Below are positions 39,189 to 50,337 of a stretch of 64,000 bases of DNA, one piece after another. Below the pieces are notes generated by a model. It was given only the letters and a program-made list of their open reading frames with translations. It was not told the origin of the DNA and did no database searches. Position numbers and translations under genes: made by a program. Each line of letters starts with the position of its first letter. The first letter of the stretch is position 1. The stretch comes from Alteromonas sp. KUL49 (GTDB taxonomy: Bacteria; Pseudomonadota; Gammaproteobacteria; Enterobacterales; Alteromonadaceae). The stretch is from contig NZ_BJKL01000002.1 of NCBI RefSeq assembly GCF_006538345.1, positions 496,001 through 560,000 of the forward strand, given 5' to 3'.

Positions 39189-39848
39189 CTATACTTGCCA
39201 ATCAATGGTAGTCATACCTTTTTTGGCTAGGTAGTCATTCGCTTCACTAAAATGCTTACATCCGAAAAAACCGCGATGAGCAGACAGTGGAGAGGGATGA
39301 GGTGCGCTTAACACTAAATGCTTGCTGGTATCTAGCGAAGCACCTTTTTTTTGTGCGTGTGCTCCCCAAAGTAAAAAGACCACGTTCGAGCAATGCTGGT
39401 TAACGGCGTTTATGACGCTATCGGTAAACGTCTCCCATCCCCATTTAGCATGACTATGTGCTTTGCCCTGCTCTACTGTAAGTACTGTATTAAGTAACAA
39501 TACCCCTTGTTCAGCCCATTTGGTCAGTGTTCCGTGTTCCGGAATGGCAAACCCGTCAATATCATTGGCGAGCTCTTTATAGATGTTGACAAGAGACGGT
39601 GGCGTTTTCACATCGGGTAGAACTGAAAAGCACAAACCGTGAGCTTGACGGGGACCGTGATAAGGGTCTTGTCCCAATATCACAACTTTTACGTCAGACA
39701 AGGAGGTAATAGATAGGGCGTTAAAAACATCTGACGACGGCGGGTATACATTGTTCCCCGCCGCTCTAGACGCTTCCACTTTTTGCATTAACGACTGAAA
39801 GTAAGGCTTTTCTCTTTCAGACGTTAACACATCATCCCAAGTGATCAT
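39189..39848 (-). CDS. ung: Uracil-DNA glycosylase
   Basis: This 219-residue family-1 UDG removes uracil from DNA to start base-excision repair. The catalytic Asp61 sits in the water-activating loop [31 protein letters not shown] and the minor-groove loop [21 protein letters not shown] are all intact. Its ATG overlaps the thrC stop (ATGA), so it is probably translated from the 3' end of the thr operon message, an unusual pairing of functions in an operon. Confidence 0.97.
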   Translation of the reverse strand: MITWDDVLTSEREKPYFQSLMQKVEASRAAGNNVYPPSSDVFNALSITSLSDVKVVILGQDPYHGPRQAHGLCFSVLPDVKTPPSLVNIYKELANDIDGFAIPEHGTLTKWAEQGVLLLNTVLTVEQGKAHSHAKWGWETFTDSVINAVNQHCSNVVFLLWGAHAQKKGASLDTSKHLVLSAPHPSPLSAHRGFFGCKHFSEANDYLAKKGMTTIDWQV

Positions 39849-41131
39849 GCTTTTAGCAAAGAAATCATATGTTGCTTGAGCGCATCATATGACGCAGGTA
39901 AATCAATAGCTAGGCTGTCTTCACCAGCAACATCTGCCAATGCTTTTGGCAAGCTAATAGGGTTACCAAGTACGTTTTCTACGGTTTCACGGAATTTCGC
40001 GGGATGCGCGGTCCCCAAGAATAAACCAATTTCACCAGGCTCTAGATCGTGGCTTACCGCACGATAAGCAATAGCAGCATGAGGCTCACTGGTATAACCC
40101 AACTGAGCGAGTTGTCTCATAGCTAACTGAGTATATTCCTCGTCTACCATCTCGCCTTTCAAGCACCCTTTATCAATGTAGCCTTGCTCGATTAGTGCTT
40201 CAATACGAGGCCAGTTGTTCGGTTGACTCACATCCATTGCATTAGACATGGTCGCAACAGTAGCATTAGGTGCCCACTCGCCAGTTTTCAGATAGCGTGG
40301 AACGGTATCATTGAGGTTAGTTGCCGCGATGAAACGCTTAATAGGTAGACCCATGGCTTTGGCAATCATACCCGCCGTCAAGTTACCAAAGTTACCACTA
40401 GGCACAGACACCACTAATTGGTCGCGTTTGTCAGCAGGTAATTGGCTCATTGCCTCAAAGTAGTAACACACTTGCGCCAACAAACGACTAATGTTGATGG
40501 AGTTGGCAGAGTTTAGGTGAAGACCTTCACGTACATCTGGGTCATCAAATGCGGTTTTCACCAAGGCTTGGCAGGCATCGAAGTCTGATTCGATAGCGAC
40601 GGTATGTATATTACCACCAAGGGTAGTAAACAACTTTTCTTGCAAGGCACTGATTTTGCCTTTGGGGAACAAAATGACCACGTTGATATTGTCGATACCA
40701 TGGAAGGCATGAGCTACCGCAGCCCCCGTATCACCTGACGTTGCTGTAAGAATAGTTACAGGTTGCCCTTCGCTAATTCCAGACAGTGTTTGCGCCATAA
40801 AACGGCCGCCAAAATCTTTAAACGCTAACGTTGGTCCATGGAAAAGCTCAAGGGTGTATACGTCATCTGTCACCTTCTCTACAGGTGCCCCAAACGCGAA
40901 TGCGGTTTCGACGATTTGCTCTAGCTCGCCATTGTTAAGCTCATCACCAATGAGGGCGCGAAGCACAGTAATACTGCGCTCAACAAACGGCATGGCTAGC
41001 ACGTCATCGATGTTGTCCAGTTTTGGAATATTGGTTGGAAAATACAACCCTTGTTGTTTACCTAGGCCACGCTTTACTGCTTGGGCAAATGAGGCTTGAT
41101 CTTGAGGATCTTTTAAATTTACTAATTCCAC
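39845..41131 (-). CDS. thrC: Threonine synthase
   Basis: This 428-residue PLP enzyme (E. coli 428) converts O-phosphohomoserine to threonine. The PLP lysine is in [14 protein letters not shown] (Lys105). [17 protein letters not shown] (~residues 124-140), [17 protein letters not shown] and the C-terminal ALGTAHP-like [10 protein letters not shown] match. It is the third gene of thrABC, 27 bases after thrB, and overlaps ung by four bases. Control by the thrL attenuator upstream of thrA is expected. Confidence 0.97.
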   Translation of the reverse strand: MELVNLKDPQDQASFAQAVKRGLGKQQGLYFPTNIPKLDNIDDVLAMPFVERSITVLRALIGDELNNGELEQIVETAFAFGAPVEKVTDDVYTLELFHGPTLAFKDFGGRFMAQTLSGISEGQPVTILTATSGDTGAAVAHAFHGIDNINVVILFPKGKISALQEKLFTTLGGNIHTVAIESDFDACQALVKTAFDDPDVREGLHLNSANSINISRLLAQVCYYFEAMSQLPADKRDQLVVSVPSGNFGNLTAGMIAKAMGLPIKRFIAATNLNDTVPRYLKTGEWAPNATVATMSNAMDVSQPNNWPRIEALIEQGYIDKGCLKGEMVDEEYTQLAMRQLAQLGYTSEPHAAIAYRAVSHDLEPGEIGLFLGTAHPAKFRETVENVLGNPISLPKALADVAGEDSLAIDLPASYDALKQHMISLLKA

Positions 41132-41158
41132 TACTTTTACCTCTTAAAACTTGTGTCG

Positions 41159-42118
41159 CTAGTCAGAAAGCTCTGACGTTAACGTTCCCTCTGCGGGAAT
41201 CTTACACACATGGCTAAAGCCATCTTCATTCTGAATATAATGTTCGTCTAGATAACTTGCGATTGCCTGTGCACTGTCTAAATTATCACTCACCGCAAAT
41301 ACTGTTGGGCCAGAACCAGAAATTCCAAAAGCCAAGGCCCCTTGATTTGTACAAAACGCTCTTGCGTCATCAAAACCAGGTAACAATGACTTTCTGTAAG
41401 GCTCTGCAATAACGTCTTGCATTACCTTCGCAGCGCTTTCGTGTTGACCAGTATGTAGTGCATGCACAAAAACTCCGAGCTGGCGTCCGAAGGTTAACGC
41501 CGTCGCCATATCGACTTGCTTGGGTAAAATATCTCTCGCAGCCGCCGTAGAAACGCTAATACCAGAGTAACAAATAGTGTAGTACCAATGATCAACCAAA
41601 GGTAATGACATAGTCACGGGAGAGGTGTCACCTGTCATAAGAGTCATGCCACCTTGATAGCACGGAGCTACGTTATCGTAGTGAATGCTGCCACTAATCT
41701 GACCTTCTAGCTCACCCATCATTCCCAACAAGGTATCTTCGTCGAAGGGAGAGTCAAAAAAGCTATTCAAACCAGCAAGTGCAGCAACAATTGAGCTAGC
41801 ACTCGAGCCAAGACCACTACCTATGGGTAAGTTCTTATGAAGGGTCATTGCCACTGGCGAAGTTTCTAGACCCTGCTTGACCATTTGTTCACAAAAATAG
41901 TGATAACACTTAGTCACTATGTTGCTGTCCGCATCGCCAGGCAACTTGTGTGCAAATGCACCAACGCAAGACAAGGAGAACTCATCTGCTGATGCTATAT
42001 CAACTTCATCACCCAAGCGGGTGCCGTCTACTGGGGCAAGCGCTGCACCTAATACATCAAATCCCAAGCTAACATTGCCTATCGAGGCCGGCGCGAACGC
42101 GCGAATTTTTTTCATCAC
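41159..42118 (-). CDS. thrB: Homoserine kinase
   Basis: This 319-residue GHMP kinase phosphorylates homoserine with ATP. The N-terminus IRAFAPASIGNVSLGFDVLG is typical. The phosphate loop is LPIGSGLGSSASSIVAALAG (~residues 94-113), and the C-terminal motif AFGISGSGPTVFAV is intact. There are two consecutive ATGs (42118 and 42115). It is eight bases after thrA in the thr operon. Confidence 0.97.
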   Translation of the reverse strand: MMKKIRAFAPASIGNVSLGFDVLGAALAPVDGTRLGDEVDIASADEFSLSCVGAFAHKLPGDADSNIVTKCYHYFCEQMVKQGLETSPVAMTLHKNLPIGSGLGSSASSIVAALAGLNSFFDSPFDEDTLLGMMGELEGQISGSIHYDNVAPCYQGGMTLMTGDTSPVTMSLPLVDHWYYTICYSGISVSTAAARDILPKQVDMATALTFGRQLGVFVHALHTGQHESAAKVMQDVIAEPYRKSLLPGFDDARAFCTNQGALAFGISGSGPTVFAVSDNLDSAQAIASYLDEHYIQNEDGFSHVCKIPAEGTLTSELSD

Positions 42119-42126
42119 AGCGTCCT

Positions 42127-44592
42127 CTAGCTAACCACTTGTTTCCAAGGCATAGTGCGCAGTACATCGGCAAATACACCTGCCGCCGTCACTGTAGCTC
42201 CAGCCCCATAACCGCGGATCACATAAGGGATAGGTTGATAATAGTCACTGCTAATAGCCAGCGCATTTTCACCGTCCTTCACTTGAGACAAAGGATTTGA
42301 TGCAGGCACTGACTGAATGCTTACCTTACATTTTGAACCTTCAATGCTGCCAATGTACCTAAGCACTTCACCTCTAGCTTTAGCCTCTTCTACTCGCTTA
42401 GAGAAAGCTTCATCTAGGGATGGCAGTTGAGTCATAAACTCATCAATTGAGCATTCTGTGGCAAAGCCCTCTGGTAGCACAGATTCGATTTCTATATCTG
42501 AAAGTTCAAGCTCAAGGTCGGCTTCACGAGCCATGATAAGTAGTTTTCGTGCCACATCCATACCGCTTAAATCATCGCGGGGATCTGGTTCTGTAAAGCC
42601 GTTAGCTTTAGCTGATGAGGTTGCTTCTGACAAACTCATACCTTCTTCCAACTTACCAAACACATAAGAAAGGCTTCCTGAAAGAATACCTTCAAATCTA
42701 TGCAGCACGTCACCAGCACTAAAAAGCTTTTGCAAGTTATCAATAACCGGTAGACCAGCGCCGACGGTAGTTTCATACAAATACTGGCGATTAGTACTTT
42801 GTGCTGTGGTTTTTAACTCTCGGTAATACGTTAGATCACTGGTGTTTGCCTTTTTGTTTGGCGTTACCACGTGGAACCCGCGCTCCATCATATCCACATA
42901 CTGCTTAGCAACACCATCATGGCTTGTGCAATCGACAATAACAGGATTCACTAGACTGTTGTCATTCACAAACTGCTGTAAACGCTCAATGCTCAAACTC
43001 TCACTAGCAGAATTAAGCGCTGCGTTCCAATCACTGTCTAAATCAATTCCACTACTGTTCAACAGTAGCTTCCTACTATTCGCGATACCGTAAACACGTA
43101 CCTGAATATCCCGTTCTAACAACTTAGATTGCTGTTTGGATATTTGACTGAGAAGCTCTGCGCCCACTGTGCCGCATCCCACAAGAAACACGTCAATAGT
43201 GTGTCGATTTGAGAAGAAATTTTGGTGAATAACTTTTACCGCTTTCTTTGCACGTTGGCTTTCGATCACTGTTGAAATTGAGCGCTCTGAAGAGCCTTGG
43301 GCGATGGCTACGTTGTTGACACGGGCTTGTGCTAACGAATTGAAGAAACGTGCCGCTAGGCCCTTGGTTTGTCTCATACCATCACCCACTAAAGTGACAA
43401 TAGCGAGATCGTGACGCACTTCAATAGGATCAAGCAGCTGATTTTGCAGCTCCAGAGCAAAGGCATCTTCCAGCAAAGTTAATGCGCGATTCGCATCTTT
43501 GCTTTGAATACAGAAACTAATGGAATATTCAGAGGATGATTGGGTAATTAGACTGATAGAAATGTTGGCATTCGACATCACTTCGAATACACGACTTGCC
43601 ATTCCCACCATACCTTTTAACCCTGGACCAGCCACATTGAACATAGTCACGTCGTCTAACTGAGATATACCTTTAACCGATGTCCAAGTTTCACTTTTTT
43701 CATTACTGATAAGCGTACCCGGTGCAGCAGGGTTGAGGGTATTTCTAATCAAACACGGAATGTGGTGTTGGGCGATGGGTCCGATAGTTTTTGGATGAAG
43801 TACTTTCGCTCCAAAATACGACAGTTCCATCGCTTCTTGATAAGTCAATTTATCAAGTAATACGGCGCCTTCTACTTGATTTGGGTCAGCATTGTAAACA
43901 CCATCTACATCAGTCCATATCTCGCAACATTTTGCGTCTATACAAGCAGCAAGTATGGCAGCTGAATAATCTGAACCGTTGCGTCCTAGAGTAACTTTTT
44001 CACCCTCGTCATTGGCGGCAACAAAACCGGGCATGATTAACAGCTCACTGCCGTCTGACGGAACATCAGTAAAGCGTGCTTTGCTGAGTGCAACATCTGC
44101 AATGCTATCTAGGTATTCGCCTTCGGCCAATATGTAGGTGACAGGGTCGATAATGCGGTTAGTAATACCCTTAGACGTTAAAATCGCACTAAACAAAGTG
44201 ACCGATACATATTCGCCCACACTCAGAATACCTGCAGATACAGCGTCTGGCGCTACACCTAACAAAGTAATACCGTCTAAATGCTGTTTTAGCAGCGCAA
44301 GGCGCTCTTCAATGAAGCCTGAAACGTGGTCAAACTCGAATCCATCTAGTTGATTATTCAACTCAGCGGCAATGCCATTCAAGGTATCTGAAAGTTTAGT
44401 GAAAAGAGGTGCGAAATCCTCGCCAGCAGCGGCTTGTTCACACAATAGTGAAAGTGCGTTCGTTACGCCTTTAGGTGCAGATAGCACAACTGCCGCGCCA
44501 TCGGTTTGGTGGGTTGCCGTACTAATATCCGTTACGCGTAGGTAACGTGGTGCATCGGCAAGGGAAGATCCCCCAAACTTTAAGACTTTCAT
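42127..44592 (-). CDS. thrA: Bifunctional aspartokinase I / homoserine dehydrogenase I
   Basis: This 821-residue enzyme (E. coli 820) catalyses the first and third steps from aspartate to threonine. The aspartokinase part has [27 protein letters not shown] and [15 protein letters not shown]. Two ACT regulatory domains lie in the middle ([35 protein letters not shown]; ~residues 310-460). The homoserine dehydrogenase part begins at ~465 with [17 protein letters not shown] and has [19 protein letters not shown] and [19 protein letters not shown]. It is the first structural gene after the thrL attenuator. Confidence 0.97.
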   Translation of the reverse strand: MKVLKFGGSSLADAPRYLRVTDISTATHQTDGAAVVLSAPKGVTNALSLLCEQAAAGEDFAPLFTKLSDTLNGIAAELNNQLDGFEFDHVSGFIEERLALLKQHLDGITLLGVAPDAVSAGILSVGEYVSVTLFSAILTSKGITNRIIDPVTYILAEGEYLDSIADVALSKARFTDVPSDGSELLIMPGFVAANDEGEKVTLGRNGSDYSAAILAACIDAKCCEIWTDVDGVYNADPNQVEGAVLLDKLTYQEAMELSYFGAKVLHPKTIGPIAQHHIPCLIRNTLNPAAPGTLISNEKSETWTSVKGISQLDDVTMFNVAGPGLKGMVGMASRVFEVMSNANISISLITQSSSEYSISFCIQSKDANRALTLLEDAFALELQNQLLDPIEVRHDLAIVTLVGDGMRQTKGLAARFFNSLAQARVNNVAIAQGSSERSISTVIESQRAKKAVKVIHQNFFSNRHTIDVFLVGCGTVGAELLSQISKQQSKLLERDIQVRVYGIANSRKLLLNSSGIDLDSDWNAALNSASESLSIERLQQFVNDNSLVNPVIVDCTSHDGVAKQYVDMMERGFHVVTPNKKANTSDLTYYRELKTTAQSTNRQYLYETTVGAGLPVIDNLQKLFSAGDVLHRFEGILSGSLSYVFGKLEEGMSLSEATSSAKANGFTEPDPRDDLSGMDVARKLLIMAREADLELELSDIEIESVLPEGFATECSIDEFMTQLPSLDEAFSKRVEEAKARGEVLRYIGSIEGSKCKVSIQSVPASNPLSQVKDGENALAISSDYYQPIPYVIRGYGAGATVTAAGVFADVLRTMPWKQVVS

Positions 44593-44665
44593 ATGCTGCT
44601 CCTTAAATGTTCCTTCGATTTACTCGGTTACCAATGCACGAAGCGAGCATGTAGGTAATTCGAGT

Positions 44666-44698
44666 AAAAAAAAGCCCGCTCTCTGTGAGGGCGGGCTT
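44666..44698 (-). terminator. thr attenuator terminator
   Basis: On the minus strand, AAAGCCCGC pairs with GCGGGCTTT around an 11-nt loop and is followed by T8, a classic intrinsic terminator 24 bases after the thrL stop and 73 bases before thrA. Its 5' arm region (CCGCCCT, 44688-44694) can instead pair with AGGGCGG in the leader coding region, which would be the antiterminator. Confidence 0.9.
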
Positions 44699-44721
44699 TC
44701 GTTGTCTTTTGCTTTCTCGCA

Positions 44722-44793
44722 CTAGTCAGCGACCGCCCTTGTTAAGGTGGTAATCAGCATGGTGGTGGTGCGAATCATTACAATCATTTTCAT
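44722..44793 (-). CDS. thrL: thr operon leader peptide
   Basis: A 23-codon leader (ATG at 44793, stop TAG at 44722) has the order M K M I V M I R T T T M L I T T L T R A V A D. It contains six threonine and three isoleucine codons, as in other thrL peptides. The codons ACC ACC near the end lie in a hairpin (44732-44751) with GGGCGGT. Ribosome stalling there would free AGGGCGG to pair with the terminator's 5' arm. The pattern shows transcription attenuation of thrABC by charged tRNA-Thr and tRNA-Ile. The ribosome site is modest (GGAC). Confidence 0.9.
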   Translation of the reverse strand: MKMIVMIRTTTMLITTLTRAVAD

Positions 44794-44937
44794 GCGTCCA
44801 ATTTGCCGTATAGACGTCTATCTGTCAACCGCAGTTTTCACCACACTGTATTTCACTTTTTGCAACATTAAACAAAAGTCATTTCTAAAACAGAGACATT
44901 AAAAATAAATTTTGTTAACAATGTGCAAAGCAATTGA

Positions 44938-46137
<1,200 letters not shown>

Positions 46138-46147
46138 CCTATTGGCA

Positions 46148-46170
46148 AGCAGCGCTCAAGGGCGCTGCTT
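46148..46170. terminator. Hairpin between frmA and PEP-CTERM-like gene
   Basis: AAGCAGCGC / GCGCTGCTT form a perfect 9-bp stem with a 5-nt loop, followed by TTCTTC. It lies 10 bases after the frmA stop and overlaps the end of the convergent gene. Confidence 0.75.
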
Positions 46171-46809
46171 TCTTCTGAATAATACGAGCATCGAAGCAAA
46201 AATGAAAACGCATCCCGTTCCAGAAATAGATACCTGCTGTACTAAAAACTCACGGGAAACCACCGTAATATTGTCAATTAGGTTACCAAGCGTGCCGAGA
46301 GAGATTGTCGATAAGCGTAATGTTGTAAGTGCACTATTGGCAATAAACTGGGTTTGATACAACTGCCATTGCTTTATCGAGTGGTCGTTAATTTCTACAC
46401 TCAGTATGGAATCTCCTAGTTCATTAATCACTTCAACAGAAAAAGCCTCATTCGTGCTTCTTCTTGCTGCATAAGCAAAGCTGAGATCATAGATGGCACC
46501 TGCATCCGTGTAAAAGGACTGATAAATCGAATAGCTTTTTCCACTACCATGCGCGTTGAGCTCTATGTAGTTGGTACCCTCGAATGCACCAAAACCGAAG
46601 AGGTTATTCCATACCTCAATATTGCTCCCATCCCAGCCGTTTACATTGTCGGAAGATGTCCACATCCAGCCTCCATTGGCGACATTATTATCTTCAAATC
46701 CACCGTTAACCAATTCATTCGCGGTTACTGTAGTTTGAATAATATTTGCTATCACATTCGTCGAAAAAAATAACAAAAGAAGAAAAGTGAGAGAAAATTT
46801 CAAACGCAT
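46156..46809 (-). CDS. Exported PEP-CTERM-like protein with NGGFE domain
   Basis: This 217-residue protein has a signal peptide (hydrophobic 3-21, cleavage near VIA|NII). A beta-sandwich domain opens with LVNGGFEDNNVANGGWMW and contains GTNYIELNAHGSG. The C-terminal tail (~193-217) reads VSISGTG, then a hydrophobic segment, then RRKQRP. This is the three-part layout of exosortase-sorted proteins, but the usual Pro-Glu-Pro is replaced by a Ser/Gly version as in some Alteromonadales. The ATG at 46809 has GAGG upstream. prsK at the left edge shows that an exosortase system exists in this genome. Function is unknown, perhaps surface or matrix. Confidence 0.72.
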   Translation of the reverse strand: MRLKFSLTFLLLLFFSTNVIANIIQTTVTANELVNGGFEDNNVANGGWMWTSSDNVNGWDGSNIEVWNNLFGFGAFEGTNYIELNAHGSGKSYSIYQSFYTDAGAIYDLSFAYAARRSTNEAFSVEVINELGDSILSVEINDHSIKQWQLYQTQFIANSALTTLRLSTISLGTLGNLIDNITVVSREFLVQQVSISGTGCVFIFASMLVLFRRKQRP

Positions 46810-47015
46810 ATATGCCTCAAGAGTCAATGTCATTCCGCGAAGTATAGTGTTTTGTGAGCGAATGAAAATTATACTATGTAATAACGCTAAAACTTGTTTT
46901 TTAACGTATTGAAAATGCTATAAATATACGCTTAGAAATAGTATCTATCTCTAAAAGAGAACCGTTTTCTGAGATTTTTTATTAGCATCTACTCTGAAAT
47001 AAGGAAGTAAAACAC

Positions 47016-47546
47016 ATGAAAACTTGGCTAACACTGATGCTTTTAACTGCGCTAACTGCATCACTCAATGCGCAAGAGGCGAACAACGTAAACTCCGACC
47101 CCATGTCTACCCTAAAAAACTATACCGTGTTAAGCGACACAACAATGAGTGCAGGCCTCCCTGAACGAGAGCACTTTGAATTATTAAAGGCTTCTGGATT
47201 GACTCATGTGATTGACCTTATCCCAGACGATCGCACAGAAGAGCGAATGCTTTTAGAAGAGTTGGACCTCAATTATTTAAACATTCCTGTGGATTGGGAA
47301 AACCCCACTATAGAGAACTTTCAATTCTACGTTGCTCAAATGCAAATGAACACACAGGAAGGTGGCGTCACACTGACCCACTGTCGATTAAATTGGCGAG
47401 GTGCGGTCTTCAGTTATCTTTATCAGGTTACGCAACTTGGCATCCCTGAAGCTGAGGCAAAACAGACCATGCTTAATATCTGGCAACCTAATGAAGTTTG
47501 GCAAAGTTACATCGAGGATGTACTCGCCCACTATGAGTTTAAATAG
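47016..47546 (+). CDS. Exported protein-tyrosine-phosphatase-like protein
   Basis: This 176-residue protein has a signal peptide (1-20, LNA|QEA) and a domain resembling the dual-specificity/beta-lactamase-hydrolase-like phosphatases: GLTHVIDLIPDDRTEER, LNYLNIPVDWENPT and LTHCRLNWRGAVFSYLY. The catalytic-loop-like Cys123 is spaced four residues from Arg128 (Cys-x4-Arg) instead of the five of classic phosphatases; such HCxxNxRA loops occur in a bacterial sub-family. It lies directly before the ars operon on the same strand, with the putative operator between, so it is probably not part of the operon. Confidence 0.75.
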   Translation: MKTWLTLMLLTALTASLNAQEANNVNSDPMSTLKNYTVLSDTTMSAGLPEREHFELLKASGLTHVIDLIPDDRTEERMLLEELDLNYLNIPVDWENPTIENFQFYVAQMQMNTQEGGVTLTHCRLNWRGAVFSYLYQVTQLGIPEAEAKQTMLNIWQPNEVWQSYIEDVLAHYEFK

Positions 47547-47591
47547 GTAGTAAAGCCGCATCATTTTTCGTATCCATCACTTTACATATAC

Positions 47592-47634
47592 GATTTTTCA
47601 TATATGATTTAACACATATGAAAAATCATATATG
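47592..47634. promoter_or_regulatory. Putative ArsR operator, nested inverted repeats
   Basis: GATTTTTCATAT (47592-47603) and ATATGAAAAATC (47616-47627) are perfect inverted arms. CATATATGATTT (47599-47610) and AAATCATATATG (47623-47634) form a second perfect pair offset by seven bases. They lie 44-86 bases before the arsR start, where an ArsR dimer would sit on the promoter. Confidence 0.65.
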
Positions 47635-47677
47635 TCATCAAGTACCCCTTGCATGCCATATAGAAGTGAGGGGTCAC

Positions 47678-48016
47678 ATGAATCAGATAGACATATCACC
47701 ACTCGCCCTGTTTAAGTGTTTAGCACAAGACACGCGGCTTAAAACCTTACTCTTACTCAGTGAAAAAGGCCCGCTGTGTGTATGTGATTTAACCGAGTCA
47801 CTTAAGTTAAGTCAGCCTAAAATTTCTCGTCATTTGGCAGACTTGCGCGCATGCCAACTGGTCACCGACGAGCGACGTGGTAAATGGGTTTATTACCACC
47901 TAAATCCCGCACTGCCTCATTGGGTCACCAGTGTCTTGAACACAACTCTTAACAACAATAGTGAATATCTCGGCGAAGCACTTTCTCAATTGTGTTGCGC
48001 CACCACCTGTGATTAA
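47678..48016 (+). CDS. arsR: Arsenic-responsive transcriptional repressor ArsR
   Basis: This 112-residue winged-helix repressor has the As(III)-sensing motif CVCDL (Cys34, Cys36) at the start of the DNA-binding region, as in E. coli ArsR. LKLSQPKISRHLADLRACQLV forms the recognition helix and GKWVYYHLNP the wing. Further cysteines lie at the C-terminus (LCCATTCD). The ATG at 47678 fits the family start; a 20-residue upstream extension would run through the operator. It is the first gene of arsR-arsC-arsH-acr3 and should repress the operon until arsenite binds. Confidence 0.93.
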   Translation: MNQIDISPLALFKCLAQDTRLKTLLLLSEKGPLCVCDLTESLKLSQPKISRHLADLRACQLVTDERRGKWVYYHLNPALPHWVTSVLNTTLNNNSEYLGEALSQLCCATTCD

Positions 48017-48044
48017 TTCTTTTATTAGTGATGGAATTCTTAGA

Positions 48045-48515
48045 ATGAAAATTCTCTACATATGCACACACAACCGATGCAGAAGTATTCTTTGTGAGGC
48101 GGTAACAAATCAGTCGACTAGTTCAGCCATAGAAGCCAGAAGTGCTGGTAGCCAACCAGTGGGGCAAGTACATCCGCTGTCATTAAAATACTTAGCGGCG
48201 CGTAACTACAACACAGAAGGTCTAAGTAGCCAGTCTTGGGACGAATTTGAAGACTATGCACCGGATATCGTGGTCACGGTATGCGACTCTGCCGCTGGCG
48301 AAACTTGCCCTGTCTACTTTGGCAAATCACTGAAGCTGCACTGGGGTTTAGAAGATCCCTCTAAGCTCGAAGGGTCAGAGGAAGAAAAAGCACTCGCTTT
48401 CAATAACACCATCGACATCATCGAGTCTCGGGTTGCAGCATTAGTAGAACTCGCCGAATCAAAGGCGTCTGTTGACGAGATCAAATCACGCCTCAAACTA
48501 TTGGGAGCATTGTAA
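48045..48515 (+). CDS. arsC: Arsenate reductase, low-molecular-weight phosphatase type
   Basis: This 156-residue protein reduces arsenate to arsenite for export. The N-terminal loop [12 protein letters not shown] (Cys7, Arg13) is the Cys-x5-Arg of low-molecular-weight phosphatases. The redox cysteines Cys80 and Cys88 ([12 protein letters not shown]) match the thioredoxin-coupled class of Staphylococcus pI258, although their spacing is one longer. The Asp-Pro motif reads LEDPSKLEG. It starts 28 bases after arsR and its stop overlaps the arsH start (TAATG). Confidence 0.92.
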   Translation: MKILYICTHNRCRSILCEAVTNQSTSSAIEARSAGSQPVGQVHPLSLKYLAARNYNTEGLSSQSWDEFEDYAPDIVVTVCDSAAGETCPVYFGKSLKLHWGLEDPSKLEGSEEEKALAFNNTIDIIESRVAALVELAESKASVDEIKSRLKLLGAL

Positions 48516-49228
48516 TGGCTGACACTATCACACCATCATCAAACCTCGATATGTCACAAATGCATCAACCCGTAGGTGATGATTTCGCGACGACAGGTTC
48601 AGCTCACAATCCAAAGATTCTTTTACTTTATGGTTCCTTGAGAGAGCGCTCCTACAGCCGTCTGGTTATCGAAGAGTCAGCTCGTTTACTAGAGTACTTT
48701 GGTGCTGAGACAAAAATTTTCGACCCAACAGGGCTTCCTCAGCCTGATACCGAAGATGAAAGTCATCCTAAAGTAAAGGAATTGCGAGAAGCGATGCTTT
48801 GGTCTGAAGGTCAAGTCTGGTGCTCGCCAGAGCGTCACGGCAGTATCACTGGCATCATGAAGAGTATGATCGATTGGGTTCCTTTGAATCTAGGCGGTAT
48901 TCGCCCGACGCAAGGCAAAACACTCGCGGTAATGCAAGTATGCGGCGGCTCGCAATCGTTTAATGCCGTTAATCAAATGCGCATTTTAGGCCGCTGGATG
49001 CGCATGCTAACCATCCCCAATCAGTCCTCTGTGGCAAAGGCTTTTTTAGAGTTTGACGAAGATGGGCGAATGAAACCTTCGCCCTATTACAACCGCATTG
49101 TAGATGTGGTTGAAGAATTGGTGAAATTCACTTTATTAACTCGCGATAATAAAGACTTTCTCGTCGACCGCTACTCTGAAAGAGTAGAAAGTGCTGAAGA
49201 AGTTAGTAAACGCGTCAACAAAAAATAA
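48515..49228 (+). CDS. arsH: ArsH, NADPH-dependent FMN reductase of arsenic resistance
   Basis: This 237-residue flavodoxin-fold protein has the ArsH-specific features [25 protein letters not shown] (FMN loop), [10 protein letters not shown], and [20 protein letters not shown] (~residues 107-126). Then come [20 protein letters not shown] and [12 protein letters not shown]. ArsH acts as an NADPH:FMN/quinone reductase and oxidises trivalent methylarsenicals (family knowledge). It is translationally coupled to arsC through TAATG and followed by acr3 after 11 bases. Confidence 0.95.
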   Translation: MADTITPSSNLDMSQMHQPVGDDFATTGSAHNPKILLLYGSLRERSYSRLVIEESARLLEYFGAETKIFDPTGLPQPDTEDESHPKVKELREAMLWSEGQVWCSPERHGSITGIMKSMIDWVPLNLGGIRPTQGKTLAVMQVCGGSQSFNAVNQMRILGRWMRMLTIPNQSSVAKAFLEFDEDGRMKPSPYYNRIVDVVEELVKFTLLTRDNKDFLVDRYSERVESAEEVSKRVNKK

Positions 49229-49239
49229 GGAAAGCACGC

Positions 49240-50253
49240 ATGGGATTGTTTGAGCGCTACCTGTCTGTGTGGGTGGCATTGTGTATTCTTGTAGGTGTAG
49301 GAGCAGGCGTTTACTTTCCGGCTCTCTTTACCTCTATTGCTGATTTTGAATTTGCACACGTAAATCTGGTTATTGCTGTATTGATTTGGCTAATGATTTA
49401 CCCAATGATGATTCAAATAGACTTTTCAGCTATTAAAGATGTGGGCAAAAAACCCAAGGGTATAGTGCTAACCTTGGTGATCAATTGGCTGATAAAGCCT
49501 TTTACCATGGCCCTACTAGGCTGGTTATTCTTCAAAGGTATTTTTGCCGATTGGGTCGACCCACAAACCGCCACTGAATACATTGCTGGCATGATTTTGT
49601 TAGGCGTAGCGCCATGCACAGCCATGGTATTTGTGTGGAGTCATCTCACTAAAGGCGATGCTAACTACACCCTAGTCCAAGTATCAATCAACGATGTCAT
49701 TATGATTTTTGCCTTCGCCCCATTAACCGGCTTATTGTTGGGCGTTACCGATATCAGTGTTCCTTGGGATACGCTTTTACTATCTGTATTGCTATATGTG
49801 GTCATTCCATTGGTTGCAGGAGCGGTCACCCGTGCACGCTTCACCAAAGTCAGTGAGGCAAAACTCACGCACTTTGTTGAACGACTTAAACCCTTCTCAA
49901 TTTTTGGTCTATTACTGACAATAGTTATTCTTTTCGCCCTTCAAGCCAATACCATACTTGAGCAGCCACAGAACATTGTACTTATAGCCATTCCACTGCT
50001 TATTCAAACCTACGGAATCTTTGCCATAGCGTATTTCGCCGCTAAGAAAATGAAGCTTCCTCACAATGTAGCAGCACCTGCATGTATGATAGGAACCTCC
50101 AATTTCTTTGAATTAGCGGTCGCCGTTGCCATTGCGTTATTTGGGTTACACAGTGGTGCAGCGCTTGCTACGGTAGTCGGCGTGTTGGTGGAAGTCCCCG
50201 TAATGTTGTCACTGGTGTGGTTTGCGAATAAAACAAGACATTGGTTTGATTAG
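49240..50253 (+). CDS. acr3: Arsenite efflux permease ACR3
   Basis: This 337-residue inner-membrane carrier of the ACR3 branch of the bile/arsenite/riboflavin family has about ten transmembrane helices. The conserved cysteine Cys126 lies in [24 protein letters not shown], essential in studied homologues. The start [21 protein letters not shown] and [18 protein letters not shown] near the end are typical. It exports arsenite made by ArsC. It is the last gene of the ars operon and is followed by an inverted repeat. Confidence 0.96.
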   Translation: MGLFERYLSVWVALCILVGVGAGVYFPALFTSIADFEFAHVNLVIAVLIWLMIYPMMIQIDFSAIKDVGKKPKGIVLTLVINWLIKPFTMALLGWLFFKGIFADWVDPQTATEYIAGMILLGVAPCTAMVFVWSHLTKGDANYTLVQVSINDVIMIFAFAPLTGLLLGVTDISVPWDTLLLSVLLYVVIPLVAGAVTRARFTKVSEAKLTHFVERLKPFSIFGLLLTIVILFALQANTILEQPQNIVLIAIPLLIQTYGIFAIAYFAAKKMKLPHNVAAPACMIGTSNFFELAVAVAIALFGLHSGAALATVVGVLVEVPVMLSLVWFANKTRHWFD

Positions 50254-50293
50254 GGCGAGTTAACTTTCAAACCATACACTTTACTCTCCAAAC

Positions 50294-50330
50294 GAGCCGC
50301 TTGCTGTGCAAGTTGAAATAGCAAGGGCTC
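50294..50330. terminator. Inverted repeat after the ars operon
   Basis: GAGCC-G-CTTGCT pairs with AGCAAG-GGCTC (50294-50305 with 50320-50330), leaving one bulged base and a 14-nt loop. It sits between the convergent acr3 and CheY-like genes and lacks a strong T run. Confidence 0.45.
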
Positions 50331-50337
50331 GCTCAGA

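Noticed and set aside
47016..50253. Arsenic island as a recently acquired mobile element
   Set aside because: No integrase, transposase, repeats or attachment site at either end, and composition looks like the neighbours by eye.
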